Shown: positions 1-5,714, counted from the first letter of the stretch. The stretch: 6,939 nucleotides of DNA from Anaerolineales bacterium (GCA_017882065.1 JADGQD010000112.1:1-6939); one strand, 5' to 3'. Numbers and translations: made by a program. The notes: a model not told the origin generated them from the sequence alone.

Positions 1-88
1 AGAAATCCTTGATCAACTTGATGGCTTTCTCGGTTTGTTTCACATCAAGGGTGGGGCGATAGCCGGATGGAATGAGTAGATTTTTCAT
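1..88 (-). CDS. asnA: Aspartate--ammonia ligase (asparagine synthetase A), N-terminal fragment
   Basis: Only the first 29 codons are present; the gene runs off the left edge. The visible protein begins MKNLLIPSGYRPTLDV and continues with KQTEKAIKLIKDF. I recognise this as the N-terminus of AsnA proteins, in which a short strand with an IP-x-GY-x-P-x-LD pattern precedes a helix with (E/Q)T-x-xAI-x-x-IKDF. AsnA is a soluble enzyme related to class II aminoacyl-tRNA synthetases; it makes asparagine from aspartate, ammonia and ATP. The start at 88 is supported by AAAGGAG (100-94), 5 nt upstream. The leader upstream carries an Asn-codon-rich peptide and an attenuator, which independently fits an asparagine biosynthesis gene. 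None of the catalytic residues lie in the window, so the call rests on the N-terminal pattern and the regulatory context. Confidence 0.82.
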   Translation of the reverse strand, partial: MKNLLIPSGYRPTLDVKQTEKAIKLIKDF

Positions 89-117
89 GGGGTCTCCTTT
101 GCTTGCATACAGGGATT

Positions 118-149
118 AAAAATCGCCCTCCGCGATTGCGTTGGGCGAT
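118..149 (-). terminator. Intrinsic terminator (3:4 hairpin) of the asnA attenuator
   Basis: Read on the minus strand, ATCGCCC (149-143) pairs perfectly with GGGCGAT (128-122). A further CGC/GCG stem (140-138 with 133-131) is closed by the tetraloop AATC. The 3' arm runs straight into a T run (122-118, TTTTT). This is a textbook Rho-independent terminator, lying between the leader ORF stop (170) and the asnA start (88), so it would stop transcription before asnA. Its 5' arm is shared with the competing antiterminator. Confidence 0.88.
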
Positions 150-194
150 AGGGTTGTTTCGAGAGTATGTTAACCTGACATGCTTCGCCCAACG
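139..194 (-). promoter_or_regulatory. Antiterminator (2:3 pairing) of the asnA attenuator
   Basis: On the minus strand CGTTGGGCGA (194-185) is the exact reverse complement of TCGCCCAACG (148-139), a 10-bp uninterrupted stem with a 36-nt loop. Its 3' arm covers almost all of the terminator's 5' arm, so the two hairpins cannot form together. Forming it would let RNA polymerase continue into asnA. Its 5' arm encodes leader codons 19-22, so a ribosome at the leader stop would cover it. Confidence 0.85.
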
Positions 195-250
195 GTCGGA
201 GGCCGATTATCATTATCGTTTTTATTATTGGCGAAGCGAATAGCTGTCAT
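170..250 (-). CDS. Asn-rich leader peptide of asnA (26 aa)
   Basis: This is a short ORF beginning MTAIRFANNKNDNDN and ending RPPTVGRSMSG. Asn occupies positions 8, 9, 11, 13 and 15, five of eight consecutive codons (AAT four times, AAC once), with Asp GAT at 12 and 14. TGAGGA (260-255) is its ribosome binding site, 4 nt before ATG, and an extended -10 promoter lies just upstream, so the RBS is near the 5' end of the transcript. The peptide overlaps pairing segments 1 and 2 and stops at 170, 20 nt before the terminator stem. The role is inferred from known trp, his, leu and thr leader peptides: the ribosome senses charged tRNA-Asn, and a stall over the Asn codons masks segment 1 and lets 2:3 form. 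The peptide probably has no function after synthesis. Confidence 0.85.
   Translation of the reverse strand: MTAIRFANNKNDNDNRPPTVGRSMSG
182..237 (-). promoter_or_regulatory. Protector/pause hairpin (1:2 pairing) of the asnA attenuator
   Basis: On the minus strand GCTTCGCC (237-230, leader codons 5-7) is the exact reverse complement of GGCGAAGC (189-182, leader codons 21-23). Two more pairs are possible past a one-base bulge at 190. The loop holds all five Asn codons. Forming this hairpin sequesters segment 2 and leaves segment 3 free for the terminator, which is the expected default when the leader is not translated. Confidence 0.8.
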
Positions 251-270
251 TCTGTCCTCAGGTTGGCGGT

Positions 271-279
271 ATTATAGCA
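271..279 (-). promoter_or_regulatory. Extended -10 promoter of the asnA leader transcript
   Basis: The minus strand reads TGCTATAAT (279-271), a consensus -10 hexamer with the TGn extension. No good -35 hexamer lies 16-18 nt upstream (GGGGCA or GGGCAA), which is usual when an extended -10 is present. Transcription would start near 264, giving a leader of about 175 nt before asnA. The -35 region overlaps that of the divergent plus-strand promoter. Confidence 0.72.
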
Positions 280-292
280 TAAATTGCGCCGG

Positions 293-321
293 TTGCCCCT
301 GCCGTCATTGTAAGGTAGAAT
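293..321 (+). promoter_or_regulatory. Divergent promoter of the glycosyltransferase operon
   Basis: TTGCCC (293-298), a 17-nt spacer and TAGAAT (316-321) fit a sigma-70-type promoter, giving a start near 328 and a 5' UTR of about 37 nt before the ATG at 365. It lies back to back with the asnA leader promoter, so the two may interfere with each other. Confidence 0.5.
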
Positions 322-364
322 TCTCTCAACCCTGACCTGCATAACCCTTTTTGCCTGCTGTTTC

Positions 365-1606
365 ATGTCTCGCAACTTCACGATCATCACCACCATCTTC
401 CTGATCATCCTCGCCCTCGCCATCCTCGGCGGGTTGGTGTGGGCCAACACGCTTTATGCCCGCCTCAACCCCGGCGAGAAGGATTTCCTCGTTCCCTGGT
501 TGGCGGCGCGCACCTTCCTCCAGTACGGCGACAGCCCCTACAGCGAACCCGCCGCCCAACGCGCCCAGGTAATCTACTATGGCCGCCTGGCCGCCGAAGG
601 CGAGGACCCACTCCGGCTGAGTATTCCCTTCCCCGTCGAACTCTTCTATTTTCCCTTTGCCCTGGTCACAGATTACGCCCTCGCCAGTAGCCTGTGGATG
701 ACCTGCCTCGAAATTGCACTGGTTGCCCTGGCATTCCTGTCCCTTCGGCTGACCGGCTGGAAACCGGCGCGTACCCTCCTGCCGGCTTTATTGATCTTTT
801 CGGTGCTGTGGGTCTACGGGTTCCTCCCGCTGGCCGGTAATCGTGCGGTCATTTTTGTAGCCCTGGCGATTGTCGGTCTCCTGCTCGCCATGCGCGAAGA
901 ACGCGACGAGTTGGCCGGGGCTTTGTTGCTGGTCCCTTTCTTCAAGCCGGATATTGCCGGCCTTCTGGTGCTTTTTATCTTCTGGTGGGCCATCTATCAC
1001 CGTCGTGGCCGCATCCTGGCGGGTTTCTTGATGACCCTTGCCATTCTGCTGGCTGTCTCGTTCTTCATTTTGTCCGACTGGTTCATGCCCTTCATAGGCG
1101 GGTTGATTTCCCATATCAACTACCACCCGGGCCTCACCCCCGGTGGCATCCTCGCTTCCTGGTGGCCGGCTGTCGGTCCGCGCCTGGGTTGGGCCCTGAC
1201 CGGTCTCCTGCTGGTGGTTCTTTTTGTCGAGTGGCGTGACGTCCGCCGCAAGGATTTCCGTCATCTTCTCTGGACGGCCAGCCTGACCCTGGCGGGCACG
1301 GCGCTTCTGGGCATCCCGGTCATCCCGCAAGACTATGTTCTGCTTTTCTTCCCCCTGGTCCTTATCCTCTCCATTTTGGCTGAACGCTGGTCGCGTCCCG
1401 GTCGCTGGGGTGTGGCGGGCTTCGTGCTCCTTGCCATCTTTTTCGGTTTCTGGATTATCACTGCCAGCCTGTTCCTTGCCGGGGGTTTCCCCGCCCTGAC
1501 CGGTGTGCTGGCTCTGGTCTTCCCCATCTTGCTCGTGCTTGGCCTGTACTGGATGCGCAGGTGGGCCGTTCGCCCGCCGCGCACCTGGAGCGACAGCCTC
1601 CCATGA
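365..1606 (+). CDS. GT87 (DUF2029)-like polytopic membrane glycosyltransferase
   Basis: This 413-residue, very hydrophobic protein has about ten predicted membrane segments. The first is at residues 7-27. It is followed by a loop with EKDFLVPWLAARTFL (38-52) and GDSPYS (55-60), the usual first-loop pattern of GT87 proteins, where D40 would be the candidate catalytic acid. GNRAVIF (158-164), a charged turn and LVPFFKPDIAGL (189-200) match the family pattern of a small polar motif, a short basic loop and a Lys-Pro motif. GT87 enzymes are GT-C transferases that use polyprenyl-phosphate sugars on the outer face of the membrane; mannose is the best-known sugar, but the substrate here cannot be read from sequence. 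No Shine-Dalgarno sequence precedes the ATG at 365, which is odd next to the clear ones elsewhere; no in-frame start exists just upstream. The stop overlaps the next start as ATGA. Confidence 0.75.
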   Translation: MSRNFTIITTIFLIILALAILGGLVWANTLYARLNPGEKDFLVPWLAARTFLQYGDSPYSEPAAQRAQVIYYGRLAAEGEDPLRLSIPFPVELFYFPFALVTDYALASSLWMTCLEIALVALAFLSLRLTGWKPARTLLPALLIFSVLWVYGFLPLAGNRAVIFVALAIVGLLLAMREERDELAGALLLVPFFKPDIAGLLVLFIFWWAIYHRRGRILAGFLMTLAILLAVSFFILSDWFMPFIGGLISHINYHPGLTPGGILASWWPAVGPRLGWALTGLLLVVLFVEWRDVRRKDFRHLLWTASLTLAGTALLGIPVIPQDYVLLFFPLVLILSILAERWSRPGRWGVAGFVLLAIFFGFWIITASLFLAGGFPALTGVLALVFPILLVLGLYWMRRWAVRPPRTWSDSLP

Positions 1607-3168
1607 CCTGGCGGCAGTATTTGCTCCTGGCGCTGCTTGGCCTGGCTGCCGTGACTTTTGTCGCCGCCCTTCAGCCTTCGCCCGGTTACATGGATGCGGA
1701 TTATTACTATGCCGGGGGACTTCAATTGGTTAACGGTCATGGCTTCACCGAACCCTATCTCTGGAACTATCTGGACGACCCGGCCGGACTGCCGCACCCC
1801 TCCCATGCCTACTGGATGCCGCTGGCGTCCCTCCTCGCTGCCGCCGCTGCGGCGCTTTTCGGACCCGCATCCTGGTTCGCCGCCCGGACCGGTTTTCTTC
1901 TGGTTACCGCGCTGATCCCACCCCTGACGGCTGCCCTGGCCTGGTCCTTCACCTCCCGCCGCGACCTGGCTCTCACCTCCGGCCTGCTGGCGGTTTTCCC
2001 GGCCTTTTACCTGCCCTTTTTGCCGGTGACGGACACCTTTGGCCTGTACATGCTTTTTGGCAGCCTTTTCTTTCTCATCCTCAACCGTAAATCCTCCGCC
2101 CTCAATCCTTTGCTGCTTGGCCTGTTGGCCGGTCTGATGCACCTGACACGCGCCGACGGTTTGCTCTGGCTGCTCGTTGCCTTTCTGGCTGTTCTTTTTG
2201 TTTTACCCAAACCGCCTCAACGCCGCTTCTTTTTTATTTTCTCCTTCTTGCTTCTTACTCTGGCCGGTTACCTGCTGGTTATGATCCCCTGGTTTATCCG
2301 TAACTACGCTGCTTTCGGCACTCCCCTGGCTCCTGGCGGCTCGAAGATGCTCTGGCTCACCTCATATGATCAGTTGTTTAGCTACCCGGCCAGTCAGATC
2401 ACGTTTTCAGCCTGGTGGCAATCAGGCCTCCAGGCCATTCTCAGAGTCCGTGTCTGGTCGCTGGGTCTCAACCTTTCCAATATGCTTTCAGTGCAGGGGG
2501 AAGTATTCCTGCTCCCGCTGATTGGACTCGGCCTCTGGCATCTGCGCAAGGATCGGCGCGTGCAATTCGCAGGTCTTGCCTGGCTGATGACGCTTGCTGC
2601 GATGACTGTTGTCTTCCCATTCGCGGGCGCGCGCGGCGGCTTTTTTCACTCCGGTGCTTCTGTGCAGACGGTCTGGTGGGCGCTCGCGCCGGTGGGCCTC
2701 GACCGGGTCATCGCGTGGGGGAGCCGGAAGCGCGGCTGGAATGCGGCCCAGGCTTCGATGATTTTCCGGCCCGCACTGGTGGCTCTCGCCACCCTGTTGA
2801 CGGCGGTCATTGTCTACGGGCGGGTCATGGGTGGGGGCGGCGCCCCGGTCTGGGGTCAAGAAAATGATGCGTATAGTCAGATAAAGACAATACTGGTTTC
2901 ACAAGGGATGACTGACGAGACGGTTGTCATGGTTGCCAATCCACCGGGGTTTTATCTGGCTTCTGGCAACCCGGCGATTGCTGTTCCGGACGGGGACGTG
3001 AATACCCTTTTGAGGGTAGCCCGACGCTATGGGGCGAAATATGTGATTTTGGAGGAAGGTGGCACGCCAGGCGGTTTAAAGCCGGTCTATGAACACCCGG
3101 CAGAACAGACAGGCCTGCAATATCTGGGCGACGTTGGTGGGGCGCATATCTATGGTATCCAACCCTGA
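1603..3168 (+). CDS. GT-C membrane glycosyltransferase (PMT/GT39-like)
   Basis: I chose the ATG at 1603, giving 521 residues, because it overlaps the upstream stop as ATGA and begins with a membrane segment (residues 4-23). A GTG at 1561 would add a 14-residue polar extension. The first outer loop starts with PGYMDADYYYAGG (27-39): D31 and D33 form the acidic motif expected for a GT-C enzyme. LTRADGLLWL (181-190) and MIPWFIRNYAAFGTPL (227-242) match internal motifs of dolichyl-phosphate-mannose-protein mannosyltransferase-like proteins. About ten membrane segments end near residue 407. The last ~110 residues look like a soluble outer domain (for example VVMVANPPGFYLASG and RRYGAKYVILEEGG). 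It probably transfers a lipid-linked sugar to a surface glycan or glycoprotein. GGAG at 1587-1590 is a distant RBS, so initiation is probably coupled to the upstream gene. Confidence 0.75.
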   Translation: MTWRQYLLLALLGLAAVTFVAALQPSPGYMDADYYYAGGLQLVNGHGFTEPYLWNYLDDPAGLPHPSHAYWMPLASLLAAAAAALFGPASWFAARTGFLLVTALIPPLTAALAWSFTSRRDLALTSGLLAVFPAFYLPFLPVTDTFGLYMLFGSLFFLILNRKSSALNPLLLGLLAGLMHLTRADGLLWLLVAFLAVLFVLPKPPQRRFFFIFSFLLLTLAGYLLVMIPWFIRNYAAFGTPLAPGGSKMLWLTSYDQLFSYPASQITFSAWWQSGLQAILRVRVWSLGLNLSNMLSVQGEVFLLPLIGLGLWHLRKDRRVQFAGLAWLMTLAAMTVVFPFAGARGGFFHSGASVQTVWWALAPVGLDRVIAWGSRKRGWNAAQASMIFRPALVALATLLTAVIVYGRVMGGGGAPVWGQENDAYSQIKTILVSQGMTDETVVMVANPPGFYLASGNPAIAVPDGDVNTLLRVARRYGAKYVILEEGGTPGGLKPVYEHPAEQTGLQYLGDVGGAHIYGIQP

Positions 3169-4633
3169 GAGTCGCGTATCGCCTCGGGCTGTTTGGGCGC
3201 TGGCCGGGATTGCCCTGCTTTCGGTGGGACTGTATTTGGCATTCAGCGGAGTCTATTATCGTTTAGGCTTCCCGCTGGATGATGCCTGGATCCATCAGAC
3301 TTATGCCCGCAACCTGGCGTTGCGTGGCGAATGGTCTTTCCTGCCCGGCCAGCCTTCTGGCGGTTCGACAGCTCCGCTCTGGTCGGCGCTACTGGCGATT
3401 GGCTTCTGGCTGAGACTGGCTCCCTACATCTGGACGTATTCGCTCGGTACGGTTGCGTTGTGGGGGCTGGCGGTCCTCGGCGAGTCCACGGTGCGGCGGC
3501 AGGTATCCTCGTACCGTCCGAGCTTTCCGTGGGTCGGCGCAGCGCTGGCTCTGGAATGGCATCTGGTCTGGGCGGCGGCCTCTGGGATGGAAACGCTCCT
3601 GTTTGCTTTGTTGGCGACTGCTACGCTGGTGCTGATCATATCGGGATCGCAAAAATATTCCAGTCTTGGCTTGCTGATTGGTCTCTCCATCTGGGTGCGG
3701 CCGGATGGGGTTACTCTGCTCGGTCCGGCAGTGATGATGATCCTGTTGATGCAACCGTCATGGTCAAAGCGTCTGCGGGCACTGGTTAACCTGGGAGTGA
3801 GCTTTGGAAGCCTGTTAGTACTTTATTTGCTTTTCAATTTGATTATCTCCGGCACCCCTTTACCAAACACGTTTTATGCCAAGCAGGCGGAATACGTGGA
3901 TTACCTGAAATTGCCGTTTCTCGTAAGGTTTGGAAGTGAGGCGTTTCCGGTTTTGAATGGGATGGGTGTCATTTTGTTGCCAGGGTTGGTGCTTACACTG
4001 ATCTCCGCTCTCCGCCGCCGAGCCTGGGGAGTGCTGGCGGTTGAAGTCTGGTTCGTCGGTTTTTTGGCACTATACGCCTGGCGGTTGCCGGTCACTTATC
4101 AGTACGGGCGCTACGTCATACCAGCAATGCCGGTTTTTTTCCTGCTCGCGTTGGCTGGTTTAGTGGAATTTACCATGGTCCGCGGCCCACACTGGCGATG
4201 GATTATCTCGGTGACTTGGAGACTGGTCGCGGGTGGCGTTATAGTTGTCTTCTGGTTGCTTGGTGCTCTTCACTATGCCCAGGACGTGGCATTCATCGAA
4301 AGCGAAATGGTTGCAACGGCAAAGTGGGTTTCTACCAATGTTCCACCGAACGCGCTGGTTGCAGCGCATGATATCGGTGCGCTGGGATATTTTGGCGGAC
4401 ACGACCTGGTTGATCTGGCTGGCCTTGTATCGCCAGAAGTGATCCCTTTCCTGCGAGACGAGGATTGGATTGCGGCTTACCTGAATGGGCGCGGTGTGAC
4501 ATATCTGGTCACCTTCCCGGACTGGTATCAACACCTGACCTCGGGTCTGAGTCCGGTTTTTACAACGGGTGCACCTTATGCCCCCGCCTTTGGCGAGCAA
4601 AATATGGGGGTGTACCGGTGGCCGGGTCCGTGA
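3152..4633 (+). CDS. GT-C membrane glycosyltransferase with DDAW motif (GT39/AftB-like)
   Basis: I chose the ATG at 3152 (493 residues): GGTGGGG lies 9 nt upstream and the first membrane segment begins at about residue 13. An ATG at 3089 would add 21 polar residues deeper inside the previous gene. After the first membrane segment comes LGFPLDDAWIHQTYARNLA (38-56), where D43 and D44 are the likely metal/donor-binding acids. ASGMETLLF (143-151), WVRPDG (181-186), GTPLPNTFYAK (234-244) and YGRYVIPAMP (318-327) are internal motifs I associate with GT39-like and mycobacterial AftB-like arabinosyl/mannosyl transferases. A soluble C-terminal part carries AAHDIGALGYFGGHDLVDLAG (404 onward). Like its neighbour it should act on the outer face of the membrane with a polyprenyl-linked donor; the sugar is unknown. 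It overlaps the upstream gene by 17 nt and is the last gene of the operon. No convincing terminator follows. Confidence 0.75.
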   Translation: MVSNPESRVSPRAVWALAGIALLSVGLYLAFSGVYYRLGFPLDDAWIHQTYARNLALRGEWSFLPGQPSGGSTAPLWSALLAIGFWLRLAPYIWTYSLGTVALWGLAVLGESTVRRQVSSYRPSFPWVGAALALEWHLVWAAASGMETLLFALLATATLVLIISGSQKYSSLGLLIGLSIWVRPDGVTLLGPAVMMILLMQPSWSKRLRALVNLGVSFGSLLVLYLLFNLIISGTPLPNTFYAKQAEYVDYLKLPFLVRFGSEAFPVLNGMGVILLPGLVLTLISALRRRAWGVLAVEVWFVGFLALYAWRLPVTYQYGRYVIPAMPVFFLLALAGLVEFTMVRGPHWRWIISVTWRLVAGGVIVVFWLLGALHYAQDVAFIESEMVATAKWVSTNVPPNALVAAHDIGALGYFGGHDLVDLAGLVSPEVIPFLRDEDWIAAYLNGRGVTYLVTFPDWYQHLTSGLSPVFTTGAPYAPAFGEQNMGVYRWPGP

Positions 4634-4706
4634 ACTGCTCATGCTAAATTCGGGTCTTTGGGGACTCCCCTATCCCAGCGTTATGGCGATTCCCTGAGAA
4701 CCTTAT

Positions 4707-4756
4707 AGGGTACTGCGCAAAGATGTGAACCCACAGGGTAGTGCGTAAATATTTGA
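4707..4756 (+). repeat. Two 22-nt direct repeats, 28-nt offset
   Basis: AGGGTACTGCGCAAAGATG at 4707, continuing TGA, and AGGGTAGTGCGTAAATATT at 4735, continuing TGA, match at 18 of 22 positions. They lie about 200 nt upstream of the response-regulator promoter. They could be paired protein-binding sites or a decayed duplication; nothing else identifies them. Confidence 0.6.
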
Positions 4757-4795
4757 TCCTAAATTGTCGTTTTTCCCCTACTTTTTGGCTGCTTC

Positions 4796-4828
4796 AGTTC
4801 AGAAATTTATGCAAGGAGCAGTATATTG
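4796..4828 (+). repeat. Phased 33-nt repeat, copy 1
   Basis: This copy begins AGTTCAGAAATTTATGCAAG and continues GAGCAGTATATTG. It matches copy 3 at 29 of 33 positions. The core has imperfect dyad symmetry, TTTATGC then GCA with TATA, as expected for a site bound by a dimeric protein. Confidence 0.7.
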
Positions 4829-4857
4829 ATGTATATTCCTGTATTTTGGTCGTTCAA

Positions 4858-4890
4858 AGTTCACGTATTTACACAAGAAGCATTAAAATC
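4858..4890 (+). repeat. Phased 33-nt repeat, copy 2
   Basis: This copy begins AGTTCACGTATTTACACAAG and continues AAGCATTAAAATC, 62 nt after copy 1. It matches copy 3 at 26 of 33 positions. The AGTTCA start and the CAAGAAGCA block are kept, while the left half of the dyad has decayed (TTTACAC). Confidence 0.68.
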
Positions 4891-4920
4891 CTTTTATTTT
4901 CGAGCTATTCGAAACAGGAA

Positions 4921-4953
4921 AGTTCATATATTTATGCAAGAAGCAGTAAATTG
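4921..4953 (+). repeat. Phased 33-nt repeat, copy 3, abutting the -35 box
   Basis: This copy begins AGTTCATATATTTATGCAAG and continues AAGCAGTAAATTG, 63 nt after copy 2. It has the best dyad: TTTATGC (4931-4937), AAGAA, then GCA and TAAA separated by a single G. Its last bases are the first bases of the -35 hexamer TTGTCG, so a bound protein would touch RNA polymerase. The segment TAAATTGTCG recurs at 4760-4769, three repeat periods upstream, hinting at a fourth decayed copy. Confidence 0.7.
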
Positions 4954-4979
4954 TCGGCTTGGTTGACCTGTGCTATACT
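4951..4979 (+). promoter_or_regulatory. Promoter of the response regulator-kinase operon
   Basis: TTGTCG (4951-4956), a 17-nt spacer and TATACT (4974-4979) with a TGC extension (4971-4973) make a good sigma-70-type promoter. The start would be near 4986, giving a leader of about 24 nt before the ATG at 5010. Repeat copy 3 overlaps the -35 box. Confidence 0.62.
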
Positions 4980-5009
4980 CTAGATAGTTTTGCTCATGGT
5001 AGGTTAGTA

Positions 5010-5534
5010 ATGAAAGAAATCACAATTGTTATTGTAGATGATCACCCATTATTCCGGCAGGGGGTTATCAATACGCTTTCCCTTGAGCCCGGATTCAAAA
5101 TTGTTGGACAGGCATCGAATGGTGCAGATGCGTTGACAATGATTCGCACCCTGCATCCGCATATCGCCGTGGTGGATATTAACTTACCCGGAATGAACGG
5201 GCAGCAGGTTACGCATCAAGTTGTTCAAGATAAACTGTCCACTCGGATTTTGTTGTTGACCGCCTATGACGATCACGAGCAGATTATCCATGCGGCTTGG
5301 GCCGGCGCGGCTGCTTATTGCGCCAAAGACATTGACCCGGCGCAGCTTGTCCAAACCGTCAAAGAAGTTGTCAATGGAAAATTCGTCATTGAAAATCGCG
5401 TTTTTGATCAAAAAGAGGTTGAGCGCTGGCTCGATGATGAGATGGAGAAAGTGCGTCACCTTTACAGCGAGCCAGGCAGCCCTTTCCATCCACTTTCTGA
5501 GCGCGAAGCACAGGTACTTACCTGCGTTGTTTAG
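5010..5534 (+). CDS. NarL/LuxR-family response regulator, truncated by an in-frame TAG
   Basis: I chose the ATG at 5010 because the receiver fold starts at once (KEITIVIVDDHPLFRQG) and it lies about 24 nt after the predicted transcript start; GGTAGG (4998-5003) is a weak RBS. The receiver domain (about 1-122) is complete: acidic pair D10/D11, phosphoacceptor D56 in VVDINLPGMNG, T84 in LLLTAYDD and K106 in AYCAKDID. A linker with a charged helix follows (about 133-152), then PLSEREAQVLTCVV (161-174), helix 1 of a LuxR-type HTH. TAG at 5532-5534 stops translation at 174 residues. The same frame continues at once with the rest of a normal HTH to a TGA at 5709-5711, so the intact form would be 233 codons. 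As written the product could be phosphorylated but should not bind DNA. The partner is the kinase encoded next. A CAG-to-TAG change is the simplest origin; a sequencing error or recoding remain possible. Confidence 0.85.
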   Translation: MKEITIVIVDDHPLFRQGVINTLSLEPGFKIVGQASNGADALTMIRTLHPHIAVVDINLPGMNGQQVTHQVVQDKLSTRILLLTAYDDHEQIIHAAWAGAAAYCAKDIDPAQLVQTVKEVVNGKFVIENRVFDQKEVERWLDDEMEKVRHLYSEPGSPFHPLSEREAQVLTCVV

Positions 5535-5711
5535 GGAATGAGTAATAAGGATTTTGCTTTCTCACTGGGCATCGGCCATCAGACAGTTAAGAACCATGTA
5601 ACCTCCATTTTGCGCAAGTTCTGTGTGGAGGATCGCACGCAAGCAGTTGTCTATTCACTCAAACGTGAGTGGGTAAAGTTATCCGATAAAGCTTCGCAGT
5701 CTCAGGAGTGA
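5535..5711 (+). pseudogene. Detached C-terminal HTH of the response regulator
   Basis: This continues the regulator's frame after TAG. GMSNKDFAFSLGIGHQTVKN (176-195 of the intact frame), HVTSILRKF and VEDRTQAVVYSLK follow the LuxR/GerE pattern, including the recognition helix HQTVKNHVTSILRK. An ATG at 5538, three bases after the stop, could allow re-initiation and a separate 57-residue peptide, but the only SD-like bases (AGGG, 5533-5536) are too close to help, so any restart would depend on coupling. Such a peptide would lack helix 1 of the HTH. The conservation after the stop shows that it is recent, recoded or a base-call error. Confidence 0.75.
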
Positions 5712-5714
5712 ACC

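Larger units (their letters stand above)
4634..5009 (+). other. Non-coding, repeat-bearing regulatory intergenic region
   Basis: These 376 nt hold no credible gene. The first ~70 nt contain the small palindrome GGGGACTCCCC (4660-4670), with no T run and so no clear terminator. Then come two direct repeats (4707-4756). From about 4741 the sequence becomes clearly AT-rich, unlike the GC-rich operon before it. Three further repeats and the promoter of the response regulator follow. The long open frame across 4741-4983 starts with GTG, has no RBS and translates the repeats, so I do not call it. Confidence 0.7.

Noticed and set aside
88..279. T-box riboswitch as the explanation for the asnA leader
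   Set aside because: I see no T-box consensus or specifier-loop arrangement. The translated Asn-rich ORF and classical 1:2, 2:3 and 3:4 pairings explain the region better.
247..450. 67-codon minus-strand open frame upstream of the asnA leader peptide
   Set aside because: It would start inside the divergent glycosyltransferase gene and upstream of the asnA leader promoter, ends overlapping the leader ATG, and shows no protein-like pattern.
1333..2142. 269-codon open frame on the minus strand within the glycosyltransferase genes
   Set aside because: It lies opposite two well-supported membrane proteins in GC-rich DNA, spans their junction, and its composition (Gln, Gly, Arg and Lys rich, no domain pattern) is typical of an antisense shadow.
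4660..4670. GGGGACTCCCC palindrome as a terminator for the glycosyltransferase operon
   Set aside because: The loop would be only one to five bases and no T run follows, so it does not meet the pattern of an intrinsic terminator.
4796..4953. CRISPR-like array: repeats of about 33 nt with spacers of 29 and 30 nt
   Set aside because: There are only three copies, they are divergent (26-29 of 33 matches), no cas genes are in the window, and the last copy abuts a promoter -35 box. A regulatory array or decayed tandem repeat fits better.
4741..4983. 80-codon open frame on the plus strand in the intergenic region
   Set aside because: It starts with GTG with no ribosome binding site, its sequence is a translation of the AT-rich DNA repeats, and it overlaps the promoter of the response regulator.
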